Below, in pieces: positions 18,191-27,677 of a stretch of DNA of 64,000 nucleotides. Made by a program: the position numbers and the translations under genes. Origin of the DNA: Rheinheimera maricola. Lineage in GTDB: Bacteria > Pseudomonadota > Gammaproteobacteria > Enterobacterales > Alteromonadaceae. Numbering within the stretch: the first letter of the stretch is position 1; each line of letters opens with the position of its first letter. The stretch covers positions 62,001 to 126,000 of the forward strand of contig NZ_JAERPS020000005.1 in NCBI RefSeq assembly GCF_016918075.2. Direction: 5' to 3'. The notes beneath the pieces were generated by a model that made no database searches, was not told the DNA's origin, and was given only the letters and a program-made list of their open reading frames with translations.

Positions 18191-18547
18191 TTACGGCTTT
18201 GGTGGTTCTATTCCTGCGCCATTACCTAAAGTGCTATAAACCGGTTCTGATTTATTAGCGGCCCCTGTTTTCGGTGGCTCAATTCCTGCGCCATTGCCTA
18301 AAGTGGTATAAACCGGTTCTGATTTATTAGCTGCCGCAATTTTTGGCGGCTCAATACCTGCGCCATTACCTTGCGCACTATTTGAAAATAGCGCCCGCGC
18401 TTGCTCGCTAATTATTACATCATCCAACTGAGCGGAGGGTGTTGCAGCAATAGCATTCGGGCTTTGCAACGGCGTTGTAGCAGCGGCTTTTTCATTAGCG
18501 TAAAGTTGCAACTGCGCAGCACTGTTATTGATATTATTCACAAACAT
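18191..18547 (-). CDS. Small repeat-containing hypothetical protein
   Basis: This 118-aa low-complexity protein has no signal peptide or membrane segment. The N-terminal half carries QLDDVIISEQARALF, a D-x-V-x-x-S-x-x-A pattern that I associate with small gammaproteobacterial motility or anti-sigma-like proteins, without proof. The C-terminal half is a 24-residue tandem repeat: GNGAGIEPPK occurs three times, twice followed by AANKSEPVY. The exact function is unknown. Copy number may vary between strains. Confidence 0.65.
   Translation of the reverse strand: MFVNNINNSAAQLQLYANEKAAATTPLQSPNAIAATPSAQLDDVIISEQARALFSNSAQGNGAGIEPPKIAAANKSEPVYTTLGNGAGIEPPKTGAANKSEPVYSTLGNGAGIEPPKP
18194..18370. repeat. 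72-bp tandem repeat inside the small gene (about 2.4 copies)
   Basis: Two near-identical 72-bp units plus a partial third encode GNGAGIEPPK-x-AANKSEPVY-x-TL on the minus strand. The period is a multiple of three, so the frame is preserved. Confidence 0.88.
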
Positions 18548-18781
18548 AACGTAATCCTTCTTAAGCTAACCTAATCCTAGATACTAGAGCTAACTATGTG
18601 CGGGTTCCAGAGTTCAGGCCCTTAAACATCTGACAAAAAACTGATATTTTCTTTTTTTACGCTGTTATCACGAATTCGCAGCCCGAACACGCCCTCGTTT
18701 TCGAGTATCGTATTGCAGCTGTTGCTTGATAACTTTTTGATAGAGCACTGGCGCAATTTTTTCCAGAACAGTTTGAACCCA

Positions 18782-19156
18782 TTACTGCCGTGAATGCATA
18801 CCAACCTTGTTGCCCTCGCTATCGCGAAATATGCCGATAAAACCGTGTTCACCAATACTGGTCTTATTCAGCAGCAACTTACCGCCGCCATGCTCCACCT
18901 TAGCCAGCAGCGGAGCTACATCGGCACATTCAAAGTACACCATAGTGCCGCGGTCGCACGGTTCGTAGTCTGGTCCTTGCACCAAAGCACCACTGGCGCC
19001 AGCCATTACATGGTCAAACGGAAACATTGCCATTACGTCGGCGCCCATTTCCAGCATCTCAAACTCTACAGCAAAGACATGGTGATAAAAATGTCGTGCC
19101 CGAGGCATATCGGTAACAGGTATCTCAAACCACCCCACCGGATTAGGATTAAACAT
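18782..19156 (-). CDS. VOC family protein (glyoxalase/bleomycin-resistance fold)
   Basis: This 124-aa protein has paired beta-alpha-beta-beta-beta units: VGWFEIPVTDMPRARHFYHHVF at the N-terminus and MVYFECADVAPLLAKVEHGGGKL in the second half, ending in GIFRDSEGNKVGMHS. This is the form of small glyoxalase-like VOC proteins. I use ATG 19156 because AGGAGA lies 6-7 bases upstream; an open frame extends nine codons further. Substrate unknown. Confidence 0.85.
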   Translation of the reverse strand: MFNPNPVGWFEIPVTDMPRARHFYHHVFAVEFEMLEMGADVMAMFPFDHVMAGASGALVQGPDYEPCDRGTMVYFECADVAPLLAKVEHGGGKLLLNKTSIGEHGFIGIFRDSEGNKVGMHSRQ

Positions 19157-19327
19157 AGCCAATCTCCTACAGTTAAATTGCAAAAAGCCTAGCTTAGCCT
19201 ACACCTGCCTGCCAGCTTTTATGCCGCGCAATGCAGATTTATTGTAGTGGCTGTTGCGTTAAAAGCCTGCAATTGGCTAGACTAGCGCACTGTTCATTTT
19301 GATAGTCAAATTTATGGGAGCGCAATA

Positions 19328-20026
19328 ATGGGCGCACAATGGAAAGCCAAACATAAAATGGATGCGGCCAACGCAAAAGGCCGTATTTTTACTAAGCTGG
19401 CAAAAGAGATAGCCGTAGCTGCACGTAATGGTGCCGATCCGGACATGAACTCTAAATTGCGCTCAGCTATTGAAGCGGCAAAAAAGGCATCCATGCCCAA
19501 AGATACGCTGGAGCGGGCAATTAAAAAAGGCGCGGGGTTACTGGACGGCCCGGCCAACTATGAAACCGTCGTGTACGAAGGTTTTGCGCCGCACCAGGTA
19601 CCGGTAATAGTAGAATGTTTAACAGACAACAAAAACCGCAGTGCCATGAGTATCCGTCAATTATTTCGCAAAGGCCAGCTGGCCACCTCTGGCGCAATAT
19701 CCTGGGATTTTAAACACTTAGGCCAAATTGAAGCAGAGCCAGACGCTGCGGATGCCGATATGGAAGTGGCCGCGATAGAAGCAGGCGCTCAAGACTTTGA
19801 AGCCGGTGATGATAATGAAGTCATATTCTTAACAGAAGCGACCGATTTAGATATGGTAGCCAAAGCACTACCCGAGTTCGGCTATAAAGTACTGACCGCC
19901 AAACTGGTTTACCGCGCCAATAACCCGGTATCGCTGGATGATACTCAGCGTGCTGAAGTAGAAGCCTTTTTAGATGCTATAGACGCTGATGACGATGTAC
20001 AAAACGTCTATGTTGGTCTGGCGTAA
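19328..20026 (+). CDS. YebC/PmpR (TACO1) family regulator
   Basis: This 232-aa protein of the YebC/TACO1 family starts [28 protein letters not shown]. Key stretches are [35 protein letters not shown] and [23 protein letters not shown]. The first residues (GAQWKAKHK rather than GHSKWANIKHRK) are closer to the E. coli YeeN branch than to YebC. Members have been described as DNA-binding regulators and, more recently, as ribosome-associated factors that relieve stalling at proline runs. GGGAGCGCAATA precedes the ATG. It is followed by a strong terminator. Confidence 0.92.
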   Translation: MGAQWKAKHKMDAANAKGRIFTKLAKEIAVAARNGADPDMNSKLRSAIEAAKKASMPKDTLERAIKKGAGLLDGPANYETVVYEGFAPHQVPVIVECLTDNKNRSAMSIRQLFRKGQLATSGAISWDFKHLGQIEAEPDAADADMEVAAIEAGAQDFEAGDDNEVIFLTEATDLDMVAKALPEFGYKVLTAKLVYRANNPVSLDDTQRAEVEAFLDAIDADDDVQNVYVGLA

Positions 20027-20055
20027 CGCCAGACCATAAACCCAGACCTTAAACT

Positions 20056-20082
20056 AAGGGCACCTCGCAGTGCCCTTTTTTT
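20056..20082 (+). terminator. Rho-independent terminator after the YebC-family gene
   Basis: Stem AAGGGCAC (20056-20063) pairs with GTGCCCTT (20070-20077), followed by a seven-T run (20076-20082). It lies between convergent genes; the A-rich left flank is short, so it mainly serves the plus strand. Confidence 0.9.
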
Positions 20083-20086
20083 ACAA

Positions 20087-22270
20087 CTAATGTGCCGCAG
20101 GTAACGGGAAGCCGCGATCACGCATTAGCGCGTCAATTTTAGCATCCCGCCCACGGAAGGCACGGTAAGCCTCAGCCGGGTCAACTGCATTTCGCACACT
20201 AAACAGGTGCTGTACTAACTTAGCTGCCACGTCTTTATCGTAGAAGCCACCTGGCGCCTCGGCAAAAGCTTCTGCTGCATCCGAGGTTAACACCTCTGCC
20301 CACATATAGCCGTAATAGGCTGCAGCATAGCCTTCGCCAGAGAATACATGGCCAAACTGCGGTGTACGATGGCGCATAACCACCTGTGATGGCATACCCA
20401 TCGCATTGAGTGTGTCGCGTTCAAACGCATCCGGGTCCAGGTCTTTGGGGTCATCCAGCATGTGCATTTTCAGGTCAATAATGGCCGACGCTAAATATTC
20501 CGTGGTTTTGAAGCCCTCATTAAAGGTCGCGGCTTTTTTAATCTTGGCTACCAGTTCTGCCGGCATGGCGGCACCGGTTTTATGATGTATCAAAAACTGA
20601 TTAATCACCTCATCGGTTAATAGCCAGCGCTCAAGTAGTTGCGACTGAAACTCAGTATAATCACGCACGCCACCATTTAACGTTGGGTAGGTTACCTTTG
20701 ATGACAACGCATGCAATGCGTGACCGAACTCATGGAAGTAGGTTTCGGCGTCATCCCAGGAAATCAATACGGCTTCACCCGCTGGTGCTTTAATAAAGTT
20801 TGAGTTGTTCGATGACAGCACATTTTTTTCACCGTCGTAACTGCTGTAACCGCGGTAGCTAGTGGCCCAGGCACCAGAGCGCTTACCCTGACGGGCAAAT
20901 GGATCCAGATACCACAAGCCAATATGCTTACTGCTGGTTTTGTCGGTAACTTCCCACACTTTTACATCGGCGTGAAATACCGGAACAGTGCCTTCCGCTA
21001 CCGGAGTAAAATTAAAGTTGAACAGGCGGCCGGCTACATAAAACATGGCTTCGCGCAGTTTATCTAACTGCAAATATTGCTTAACCTCATCAGAATCAAG
21101 ATCATACTTGGCTTTACGTACTTGCTCGGCATAAAAGCGATAATCCCAGGCTTCAATGGTAATATCATCACCCTGCTGCTGTGCCAGTGCCTGCATATCG
21201 GCCACTTCTTCTTCTACCCTTGCAGTTGCTGCAGGCCATACTGACAGCATCAAATCCATTGCCCGTTCTGGTGTTTGTGCCATCCGGTCCTGCAAACGCC
21301 AGGTTGCATAGTTGGCAAAACCTAATAAGCCAACACGTTCATCCCGCAGCGCCATAATTTCGGCTATCAAAGCATTGTTGTCCGTCGCATCGCCGTTATC
21401 ACCGCGACTGTAGTAAGTTGTCCACACTTGCTTGCGCAGTTCCCGCTCTGTTGAATAGGTTAAAAACGGATCCATTGACGAGCGGGTGTTTGTAATGGCA
21501 TACATGCCATCTTTACCACGGCTGGATGCTGCTGCGGCAGCTGCGTTTACCAGTGAATCCGGTAAGCCATTAAGTTGTTCCTTGGTTAAAAACAATACAT
21601 GGTTTTCTTCATCTGCCAATACATTGTTAGAAAACTGGGTGTACAGCTGCGCCAAACGCTGATTAATATCGGCATAGCGCTTTTTCTGCTCGGCGTTTAG
21701 CGTGGCACCGTTATTGGCGAAACCTAAATACACCAGTTGCGTCAGCCGTTGTTGCTCCGGGGTTAGGTTTTGCATTTGCTCTGACTGATATACGGCGGCG
21801 ACGCGCTGAAATAACGCTTCGTTTTGGGTGATTTTAGATGAAAACTCAGACAATTTTGGTGCCATTTCACGCTGTATAGCACGAAACTCTTCAGATGAGT
21901 TATTCGCACTCCAGATACCATAGTAGGTAAACACCCGATCGAGTTGAGGGCCAACGCTTTCCATGGCAACTATAGTGTTTTCAAACGTTGGTGCAGCGAC
22001 ATTTGTGGCAATTTTGTCTATGTCGGCTAAATGCGCGGCCATGCCTTGTTCTAATGCTGCTTTCAAATCAGTAAGTTGCATCTGATCAAATGCCGGTACG
22101 CCCTGATATGGACCAGTCCAGGGCTTAAGCAGCGCATTGCTTTGTGCTTTAGCGCTGGCTTGAGCACTAGTAGTTTGGTTATTTTGTGCAGCTGGGGCTG
22201 AAGTATCATTGCAACCCAATAAACTAACAGATACTAATGCTGTACCCAGCCATAGTGGAATTGATTTCAT
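20087..22270 (-). CDS. M3 family zinc metallopeptidase (Dcp-like), predicted lipoprotein
   Basis: This 727-aa enzyme of the thimet oligopeptidase family has the zinc motif HEFGHALH (in TYFHEFGHALHALS) and a downstream Glu. Closest in layout to dipeptidyl carboxypeptidase, it has FMWAE-like YGYMWAEVLTSDAAEAF near the end. I use ATG 22270 because GGAGAT is upstream and the product then starts with a lipoprotein signal (MKSIPLWLGTALVSVSLLGC), which would place it in the periplasm or outer membrane. E. coli Dcp lacks such a signal. Confidence 0.92.
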   Translation of the reverse strand: MKSIPLWLGTALVSVSLLGCNDTSAPAAQNNQTTSAQASAKAQSNALLKPWTGPYQGVPAFDQMQLTDLKAALEQGMAAHLADIDKIATNVAAPTFENTIVAMESVGPQLDRVFTYYGIWSANNSSEEFRAIQREMAPKLSEFSSKITQNEALFQRVAAVYQSEQMQNLTPEQQRLTQLVYLGFANNGATLNAEQKKRYADINQRLAQLYTQFSNNVLADEENHVLFLTKEQLNGLPDSLVNAAAAAASSRGKDGMYAITNTRSSMDPFLTYSTERELRKQVWTTYYSRGDNGDATDNNALIAEIMALRDERVGLLGFANYATWRLQDRMAQTPERAMDLMLSVWPAATARVEEEVADMQALAQQQGDDITIEAWDYRFYAEQVRKAKYDLDSDEVKQYLQLDKLREAMFYVAGRLFNFNFTPVAEGTVPVFHADVKVWEVTDKTSSKHIGLWYLDPFARQGKRSGAWATSYRGYSSYDGEKNVLSSNNSNFIKAPAGEAVLISWDDAETYFHEFGHALHALSSKVTYPTLNGGVRDYTEFQSQLLERWLLTDEVINQFLIHHKTGAAMPAELVAKIKKAATFNEGFKTTEYLASAIIDLKMHMLDDPKDLDPDAFERDTLNAMGMPSQVVMRHRTPQFGHVFSGEGYAAAYYGYMWAEVLTSDAAEAFAEAPGGFYDKDVAAKLVQHLFSVRNAVDPAEAYRAFRGRDAKIDALMRDRGFPLPAAH

Positions 22271-22574
22271 GCATATCTCCGATGCGGATAAGAGGGAGGC
22301 CGCACTGAAGGCTGGCCGCTTTTTAGTTAATATACATCTAGGTATATATTGTTGGCACAATACAGAGTACCGCGGCAAGATTAAAATACGCAATAAAATC
22401 ATTAAAATAGCAATTCGGGTCGGCATTCTCACGCCAACCTCGGTTTATGGCATTAAATTTATTCGCATATTTAACAATACTTTAGTAAGTCTTCATGCGT
22501 CCAATTTAACGAGAAAATGGCCGAGCCAGCATGTCTTTCTGCCAGTCCGACCATTGTTATTCTCACACCAAGCT

Positions 22575-22772
22575 TTAGTAGCGGCTAAAAAAATCTTCCA
22601 CCTGTTCCATTGCATCGTTTCGGTCCAGACCATATCTCTCCTGGATGATATCGGCTAGATCATCAAAGCTGCCACGGGATTGCTCCAGTTCGTCGTAGCT
22701 TATCTTATCCCACTGCAGTTTTGCTCTGGCGCGCATCTCGCCCCAGTTGCCTTCATAGTATTTGTAGCCCAT
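22575..22772 (-). CDS. CsbD-like small stress protein
   Basis: This 65-aa protein starts MGYKYYEGNWGEMRARAKLQW and continues with DELEQSRGSFDDLADIIQERYG. This is the CsbD-family pattern (nWkqlkGkvKekWGklTddeldvieGkrdqLvGkiQerYG). CsbD-type proteins are induced by general stress; the biochemical role is unknown. A longer open frame exists upstream, but the ATG at 22772 matches the family start and has AGGAC upstream. Confidence 0.82.
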   Translation of the reverse strand: MGYKYYEGNWGEMRARAKLQWDKISYDELEQSRGSFDDLADIIQERYGLDRNDAMEQVEDFFSRY

Positions 22773-22982
22773 GCGTATAGTCCTCTGTAGCAAGGTAACG
22801 CCTCCGCCGTTGCCGTTAATGCTGTGCAGCCGGCGACCTGACAAGAATTAACTTATCGCATTAAGTGTAGCCGGTGATAATATCAGGCGCTGAAAATTGC
22901 TAACTGGTCTGACAGCGCTTGTTCTGCTGCGCTAAACCTGTTGATATATGTTCGATAATTCAATAGAAGAGATAACATAACA

Positions 22983-24191
22983 ATGAAGCTTAACATAAGC
23001 CCTATTGCGCTGCTGTGCGGTGCAGCGTTGCTTGGCGGCTGTGCCAGCACAGCGGATAATGCATCAGCAAACAACCAACCAGCTGTTAGTGCTCTGCAAT
23101 TGGCGCAACAGACCATTATCATCGATACCCACATTGACGTGCCCTACCGGTTGCATAAAGACTGGGAAGACGTTACCCAGGCAACACAACGCGGCGAATT
23201 TGATTATCCGCGTGCACAAGCCGGCGGCTTAAATGCACCTTTTATGTCTATTTATATTCCGGCATCCTACGAGCGTAGCGGCGGCGGTTATCAATTGGCA
23301 AACCAGCTTATTGACAGCATGGAAGCGCTGGTGGCGCGCGCGCCGGATAAATTCGCCATGGCTTATAGCACCCAAGATGTGATCGAGCAGTTTGGTAGCG
23401 CCAAAGTATCGTTAGCGTTAGGTATGGAAAACGGCACACCAATAGCGGGCAAGCTGGAGAACCTGCAACATTTTTACGATCGCGGCATCCGCTACATTAC
23501 CTTGTCGCACTCTGAAAGCAATCATATTGCCGACTCCAGCTACGACTTGCGCCGCCGCTGGAATGGCTTGAGCCCGTTTGGCAAAGAGCTGGTGGTAGCA
23601 ATGAACAATATCGGCATGATGATTGATATATCCCATGTTTCAGATGATGCGTTTTATCAAGCTGTTGCGCTAAGCAAAGTTCCGGTTATTGCCTCGCACT
23701 CTTCGCTACGCAGCTATACGCCGGGTTTTGAGCGTAATATGGATGACGATATGCTCAAAGCGCTGGCCAAAAACGGCGGTGTTGTGCAAATTAATTTTGG
23801 TTCATCTTTTGTCACACAAATGGCCAATCAATACGGTGCTTTGCGTAAAGCCGCGGCAAAACAAGCCGGCGTAGCTGATGACGCCGCGTTTGAGCTGGAA
23901 TTTCGCAAGAAAAACCCTTACCCCTTTGCTACCTTAGACACGGTGCTAGACCATATTGACCATGTGGTAAAACTGGTTGGCATTGATTATGTCGGCATTG
24001 GTTCAGACTACGACGGGGTTGGCGATTCTTTACCTGTGGGTTTAAAAGACGTTGCCAGTTACCCGAACTTAGTAGACGGCTTGCTTAAGCGTGGCTACAG
24101 CGCGGTTGATATTGAGAAAATTTTGTCGGGCAATTTCCTGCGGGTATGGCGCGAAGTAGAGCAATACGCAGCCAAACACGCCGCTGGATGA
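22983..24191 (+). CDS. M19 membrane dipeptidase (renal dipeptidase family), lipoprotein
   Basis: This 402-aa zinc dipeptidase has a lipobox signal (LLCGAALLGGCAST, Cys at about residue 19), so it is probably anchored in the outer membrane. Metal-site motifs are IIDTHIDVPYR (HxD), SLALGMENG (bridging Glu), LSHSESN, DISHVSDDAF, VIASHSSLRSY and IGSDYDGV. Members cleave dipeptides, including some with D-residues. A terminator follows 29 bp after the stop. Confidence 0.94.
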   Translation: MKLNISPIALLCGAALLGGCASTADNASANNQPAVSALQLAQQTIIIDTHIDVPYRLHKDWEDVTQATQRGEFDYPRAQAGGLNAPFMSIYIPASYERSGGGYQLANQLIDSMEALVARAPDKFAMAYSTQDVIEQFGSAKVSLALGMENGTPIAGKLENLQHFYDRGIRYITLSHSESNHIADSSYDLRRRWNGLSPFGKELVVAMNNIGMMIDISHVSDDAFYQAVALSKVPVIASHSSLRSYTPGFERNMDDDMLKALAKNGGVVQINFGSSFVTQMANQYGALRKAAAKQAGVADDAAFELEFRKKNPYPFATLDTVLDHIDHVVKLVGIDYVGIGSDYDGVGDSLPVGLKDVASYPNLVDGLLKRGYSAVDIEKILSGNFLRVWREVEQYAAKHAAG

Positions 24192-24219
24192 GTGATAAGC
24201 TAAATATTTAACAGGCTAA

Positions 24220-24245
24220 GCGCGGCACAAGCCGCGCCTTTTTTC
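24220..24245 (+). terminator. Rho-independent terminator after the dipeptidase gene
   Basis: Perfect stem GCGCGGC (24220-24226) and GCCGCGC (24231-24237), loop ACAA, then a six-T run. Confidence 0.9.
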
Positions 24246-24252
24246 GGCTAGC

Positions 24253-24960
24253 TTACTGCACAAACCCCGCCAGCAAACCAATAATGCCACCAAATACTCC
24301 ACCCCACACCACCAGCCAGCCCAAGTGTTGCCGGATCATTTGCTGAACAATGTCTTTTACCAGCTCGGGGGTTAGCTCGTTTAGGCGCTGCTGCACTATG
24401 ATATCAACTTGCTGGCGGATCCCCGCCAACTGTTCAGGTTGATCCAACTGCGCCAACACTAACTGGTTAAACTCATCAGACTGCGACACCTCAACCAGTG
24501 CCAACTTCAGTTTAGCGATAAACGGCTCTTTTAACGGCAGCAGCGCCGCTGTGCCGCCAAACATCCCAAGCATACCGCCAAACGACGATTGCTCTACCAC
24601 TTTAACCAGTGAATCAAATGCAGGTGACAAATCACTTTGCTCAATTACGGGTTTAAAATCAAAAGCCTCGCTATGACTCTGCTGCTTCTCAGCTAAAAAA
24701 CGATCGATATTGTCGCTACTAAAAAACTGCGTCATCACCAACTGATAAATACCACTTTTAAACTGCTCAAACCGCGCCGGTATTACACCAGAGCCATACA
24801 GCAGCGGCACTTTTTCAAATAACATATGTACTGCCAGCCAGTTGGTTAACGCACCAGACAACGCGAATAACCCCACGCTCAACAGCAATGGTTGCTGTAA
24901 ATACCAACCTGCCAGCGTAATTGCTGCGGCTACCCCATTTGTTATCACGTTTTTATTCAT
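24253..24960 (-). CDS. DUF445 membrane protein
   Basis: This 235-aa protein has hydrophobic ends: GVAAAITLAGWYLQ and LLLSVGLFALSGALTNWLAVHMLFEKVPLLYGSGVIP at the N-terminus, and WLVVWGGVFGGIIGLLAGFVQ at the C-terminus. The TNWLAVxMLFxP...GxIP pattern is the DUF445 signature. The middle is a soluble helical region. Function unknown; family members are inner-membrane proteins of the YheB/YjiN type. It is convergent with the dipeptidase gene. Confidence 0.85.
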   Translation of the reverse strand: MNKNVITNGVAAAITLAGWYLQQPLLLSVGLFALSGALTNWLAVHMLFEKVPLLYGSGVIPARFEQFKSGIYQLVMTQFFSSDNIDRFLAEKQQSHSEAFDFKPVIEQSDLSPAFDSLVKVVEQSSFGGMLGMFGGTAALLPLKEPFIAKLKLALVEVSQSDEFNQLVLAQLDQPEQLAGIRQQVDIIVQQRLNELTPELVKDIVQQMIRQHLGWLVVWGGVFGGIIGLLAGFVQ

Positions 24961-25130
24961 GCCTGCCTCAATCTGTTAAAGCCCAAGCCCGGTTAAAACT
25001 TGAGCTTTGTTAAACCAACGAGTAATGGCGCCGATTCTAATCAGCTAAACGATTGCGGGCAAGCATTGGCTTCAAGCACTGGTAAATTCAGGTTATGCTG
25101 GGCAGGTACAAATGAATAAAGAGAATACAC

Positions 25131-25649
25131 ATGAAAGTAGTTGTCGCTTCGGCTAATCCAGCCAAGATACACGCGGTGCACACTGCTCTATCACAAATAT
25201 TCACCGGCCAACTAATAAACTGTAGTGGGCAAAGTACTTTGTCTGGCGTGGCTGCCCAACCAATGAGTAGTGCAGAAACTTTACAAGGCGCACTTAACCG
25301 GCTCCAGGCTGTTGTAGATAACACACCGGGGGCAGATTATTATGTAGCCATGGAAGCTGGTCTGGATGGAGATTGCAGCTTCGCCTGGATTGCTATTTCA
25401 CATCAGGGCTGCATTAGTAAAACCCGTTCTGCCAGTTTACCGTTGCCGCCGGCAGCGCTGTTAGCAATACAGCAGGGGGAAGAATTAGGTGATGTTATGG
25501 ATCGAATGTTCGCGCAACACAATGTGAAACAACAAGGTGGGGCCATTGCCATGCTGACTAATCATCTGCTGACACGTTCAGGTGTGTATCAGCAAGCCAT
25601 TATTCTGGCAATGATCCCGTTTATGCAGCCGCAGTTATTTAAACAATAA
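25131..25649 (+). CDS. yjjX: Inosine/xanthosine triphosphatase
   Basis: This 172-aa house-cleaning NTPase hydrolyses ITP and XTP. The N-terminus MKVVVASANPAKIHAVHTAL is the nucleotide-binding P-loop-like start of the YjjX/Maf-related fold, followed by QPMSSAETLQGALNR, YYVAMEAGLDG and a C-terminal KQQGGAIAMLTNHLLTRSGVYQQAI. This is the expected length for YjjX. GAGAA precedes the ATG. Confidence 0.92.
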   Translation: MKVVVASANPAKIHAVHTALSQIFTGQLINCSGQSTLSGVAAQPMSSAETLQGALNRLQAVVDNTPGADYYVAMEAGLDGDCSFAWIAISHQGCISKTRSASLPLPPAALLAIQQGEELGDVMDRMFAQHNVKQQGGAIAMLTNHLLTRSGVYQQAIILAMIPFMQPQLFKQ

Positions 25650-25651
25650 GC

Positions 25652-25840
25652 TTAGTTATAACCTAACACCGCACAATGTGTCGTGTCGTTTTCACGCCGT
25701 GCTGACTGTTGCTGCTGCGCATCGTCATCACTGTATACCATGGTTAATGCCTGGCGTTCTTGCTGGGTTAAATCGACTGCTTTTTGCTGTTGAAAGAAAA
25801 AACGATGTTGTTGCGCTTTGCTTTGTTTTACCGCACTCAT
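25652..25840 (-). CDS. Small Gln-rich hypothetical protein
   Basis: This 62-aa hydrophilic protein has several QQQ runs (RFFFQQQKAVDL, DDAQQQQSARREN) and no membrane segment. I do not recognise it. The start has a good AGGAG six bases upstream, supporting translation. It is convergent with yjjX, with 2 bp between the stops. Confidence 0.6.
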   Translation of the reverse strand: MSAVKQSKAQQHRFFFQQQKAVDLTQQERQALTMVYSDDDAQQQQSARRENDTTHCAVLGYN

Positions 25841-26011
25841 AACCGACTCCTGTATTAAAACGCAGGAATGTCAGTAATCACTATCACCAACATGCCTTTA
25901 AGTATGCTTTAAGCATAGTCGCCGTAAACTGAGCAGTAGCTGAACCAAACAAAAAAGTAACAATTTGTCGCGGTCACATTGTCACAAGGTTGCCACGACT
26001 AATCAGTAACT

Positions 26012-27508
26012 TCACAAATAAGCGCGATTAAACGACTCCTTTGACTGCTGCAGGTAGCCCCGCGCCTTTTGCGCATGATGGTCCCAGGCTTGTTTGTCGG
26101 CGGCATCGGTAAACGGGTTTTGGCTGCTATTAATTGAACGTTCAAACCGGTCGTAGTAAGTCAACATGGCAGAAGTGATCTGATTAAACTGATCTTTATA
26201 GCTTTGTGTTTGTTCAAGCTGCTCTGAGGTCTTCAATACAAACCGCACCAGGTCTGTATTATTGCCTTCATTCAGGTAGCTGTTGGCCTTCAGGCTAATA
26301 TTGCCTGCTACCTCCTGCATCAACTTCTGCCGCACTGTTTCGTCTTTACTCAACGCCCGGCTCACTGTTTCCTGCGAGCGTGCCATGCTGGCGTGCTGCA
26401 AGGTATCGCGTAGTTGTTTGTCCAGGTTACGGCGGAAACTGTCGATGTTTTTTTGAATATTAATAAGGTCCATATCCAATGCGCTAACTTGCTGTAACTC
26501 TTTCTCCAACTCAGCGAGAAAGCGTTCGGCGTCCTGATATATTTGCAAACCGTTTTGTTCGGCAAATTTACGATCTGCGCGGCTTAAACCAGCATCGCTA
26601 TAGCTGGATTTGTCAAAACTGGATGCCAGAAAGGATTTAAACGGCTCGGCAAACGCTGAATAAGCGCCGCCACTGACTACGTTCAAGGTTGCTGTAGCCA
26701 AATCGCCAAATGGCTTTAGCATCGAACTCAGGCGTGCTTGCTGTAGCGGTGTAGTAACACGCTTTGTATTGCCAATAATGTTACGAAAGCTGGCATAGGC
26801 CATTGGGTTTGCCATTTTGTTGCGCTCTGAACCGGCTAACGCCAGTGCTATACCTGCGTGTAACGCATTGGCATACTCCAGATACTGGCGCTGTAAATCT
26901 AATTGGGCCGCGTAATTAACACCAAGTGTGCGAAACGACTCGGCCTGCAAGGCAATATTTTGATCCTGGCGCAATTTATCTAAGATACCACTAACAATAC
27001 GCTGTTCGTTTTTTTGTAATGCCGTGGCCAATAAAATGCGCTCAATCTGCACATCGTCAATGTCAATGATGCCATTGGTGGTTTCAATATCCAGCCGTAA
27101 ATAGCGCCGAGCAGGGTCGTCTATAGACACCCTGTGGGCCTTATAATTTACGTCACCACCGCTGTGTTCAATTAACGCCACAGGCTGCCACAAGGCATCT
27201 ATGTTGGGTAAATCAGATACCAGCACATGAATGCGGTAGGCGGTAATATCCGTCGCGGGCTTAACCCACAGCTCCAACACACCCATTTCATTAATGGCGA
27301 CTTTGCTAAATAGCACACTATTACCGGACTGACAGCGCAGTGCCAGCTCGCCGGAGCGGGCGATTGCCAGCAGCGGTTGGCACTCCCCCAGCTGACGCCA
27401 GGCATTGGCATCATGCTGTTCAAACCCATCACTAAATACAATGACCGACGCTTGTGCGAATGCACCTGGCAGCCACATAGCACACAATAACGCAATAATA
27501 TTACGCAT
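26012..27508 (-). CDS. Secreted protein with N-terminal beta-sandwich, unknown function
   Basis: This is a 498-aa exported protein. I chose ATG 27508 because GGAG lies upstream and the product then starts with a signal peptide (MRNIIALLCAMWLPGAFAQA). Residues ~20-170 look like a carbohydrate-binding or lectin-like sandwich (SDGFEQHDANAW, LELWVKPA, YLRLDIET). The rest is long and helical, ending in a coiled-coil-like region (residues ~330-480). No catalytic motif was recognised. Confidence 0.7.
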   Translation of the reverse strand: MRNIIALLCAMWLPGAFAQASVIVFSDGFEQHDANAWRQLGECQPLLAIARSGELALRCQSGNSVLFSKVAINEMGVLELWVKPATDITAYRIHVLVSDLPNIDALWQPVALIEHSGGDVNYKAHRVSIDDPARRYLRLDIETTNGIIDIDDVQIERILLATALQKNEQRIVSGILDKLRQDQNIALQAESFRTLGVNYAAQLDLQRQYLEYANALHAGIALALAGSERNKMANPMAYASFRNIIGNTKRVTTPLQQARLSSMLKPFGDLATATLNVVSGGAYSAFAEPFKSFLASSFDKSSYSDAGLSRADRKFAEQNGLQIYQDAERFLAELEKELQQVSALDMDLINIQKNIDSFRRNLDKQLRDTLQHASMARSQETVSRALSKDETVRQKLMQEVAGNISLKANSYLNEGNNTDLVRFVLKTSEQLEQTQSYKDQFNQITSAMLTYYDRFERSINSSQNPFTDAADKQAWDHHAQKARGYLQQSKESFNRAYL

Positions 27509-27677
27509 CGAAACTCCGGATCGGGAACTTAGGTCATACCGCCGGCTGGCGGTTGAAGGAAAGCGTGGCCATTTTATCAGCTGGCATTGTAAAAAAGCAA
27601 AAATCTCCCGCGCCAACTTGGTAATTTCTGTTTTACTATAGGCCGATATTACCTTGCACCAAATGAGAGTTGTTTTA

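Noticed and set aside
18622..18855. 77-aa minus-strand frame
   Set aside because: It partly overlaps the VOC gene in another frame and has no start signal.
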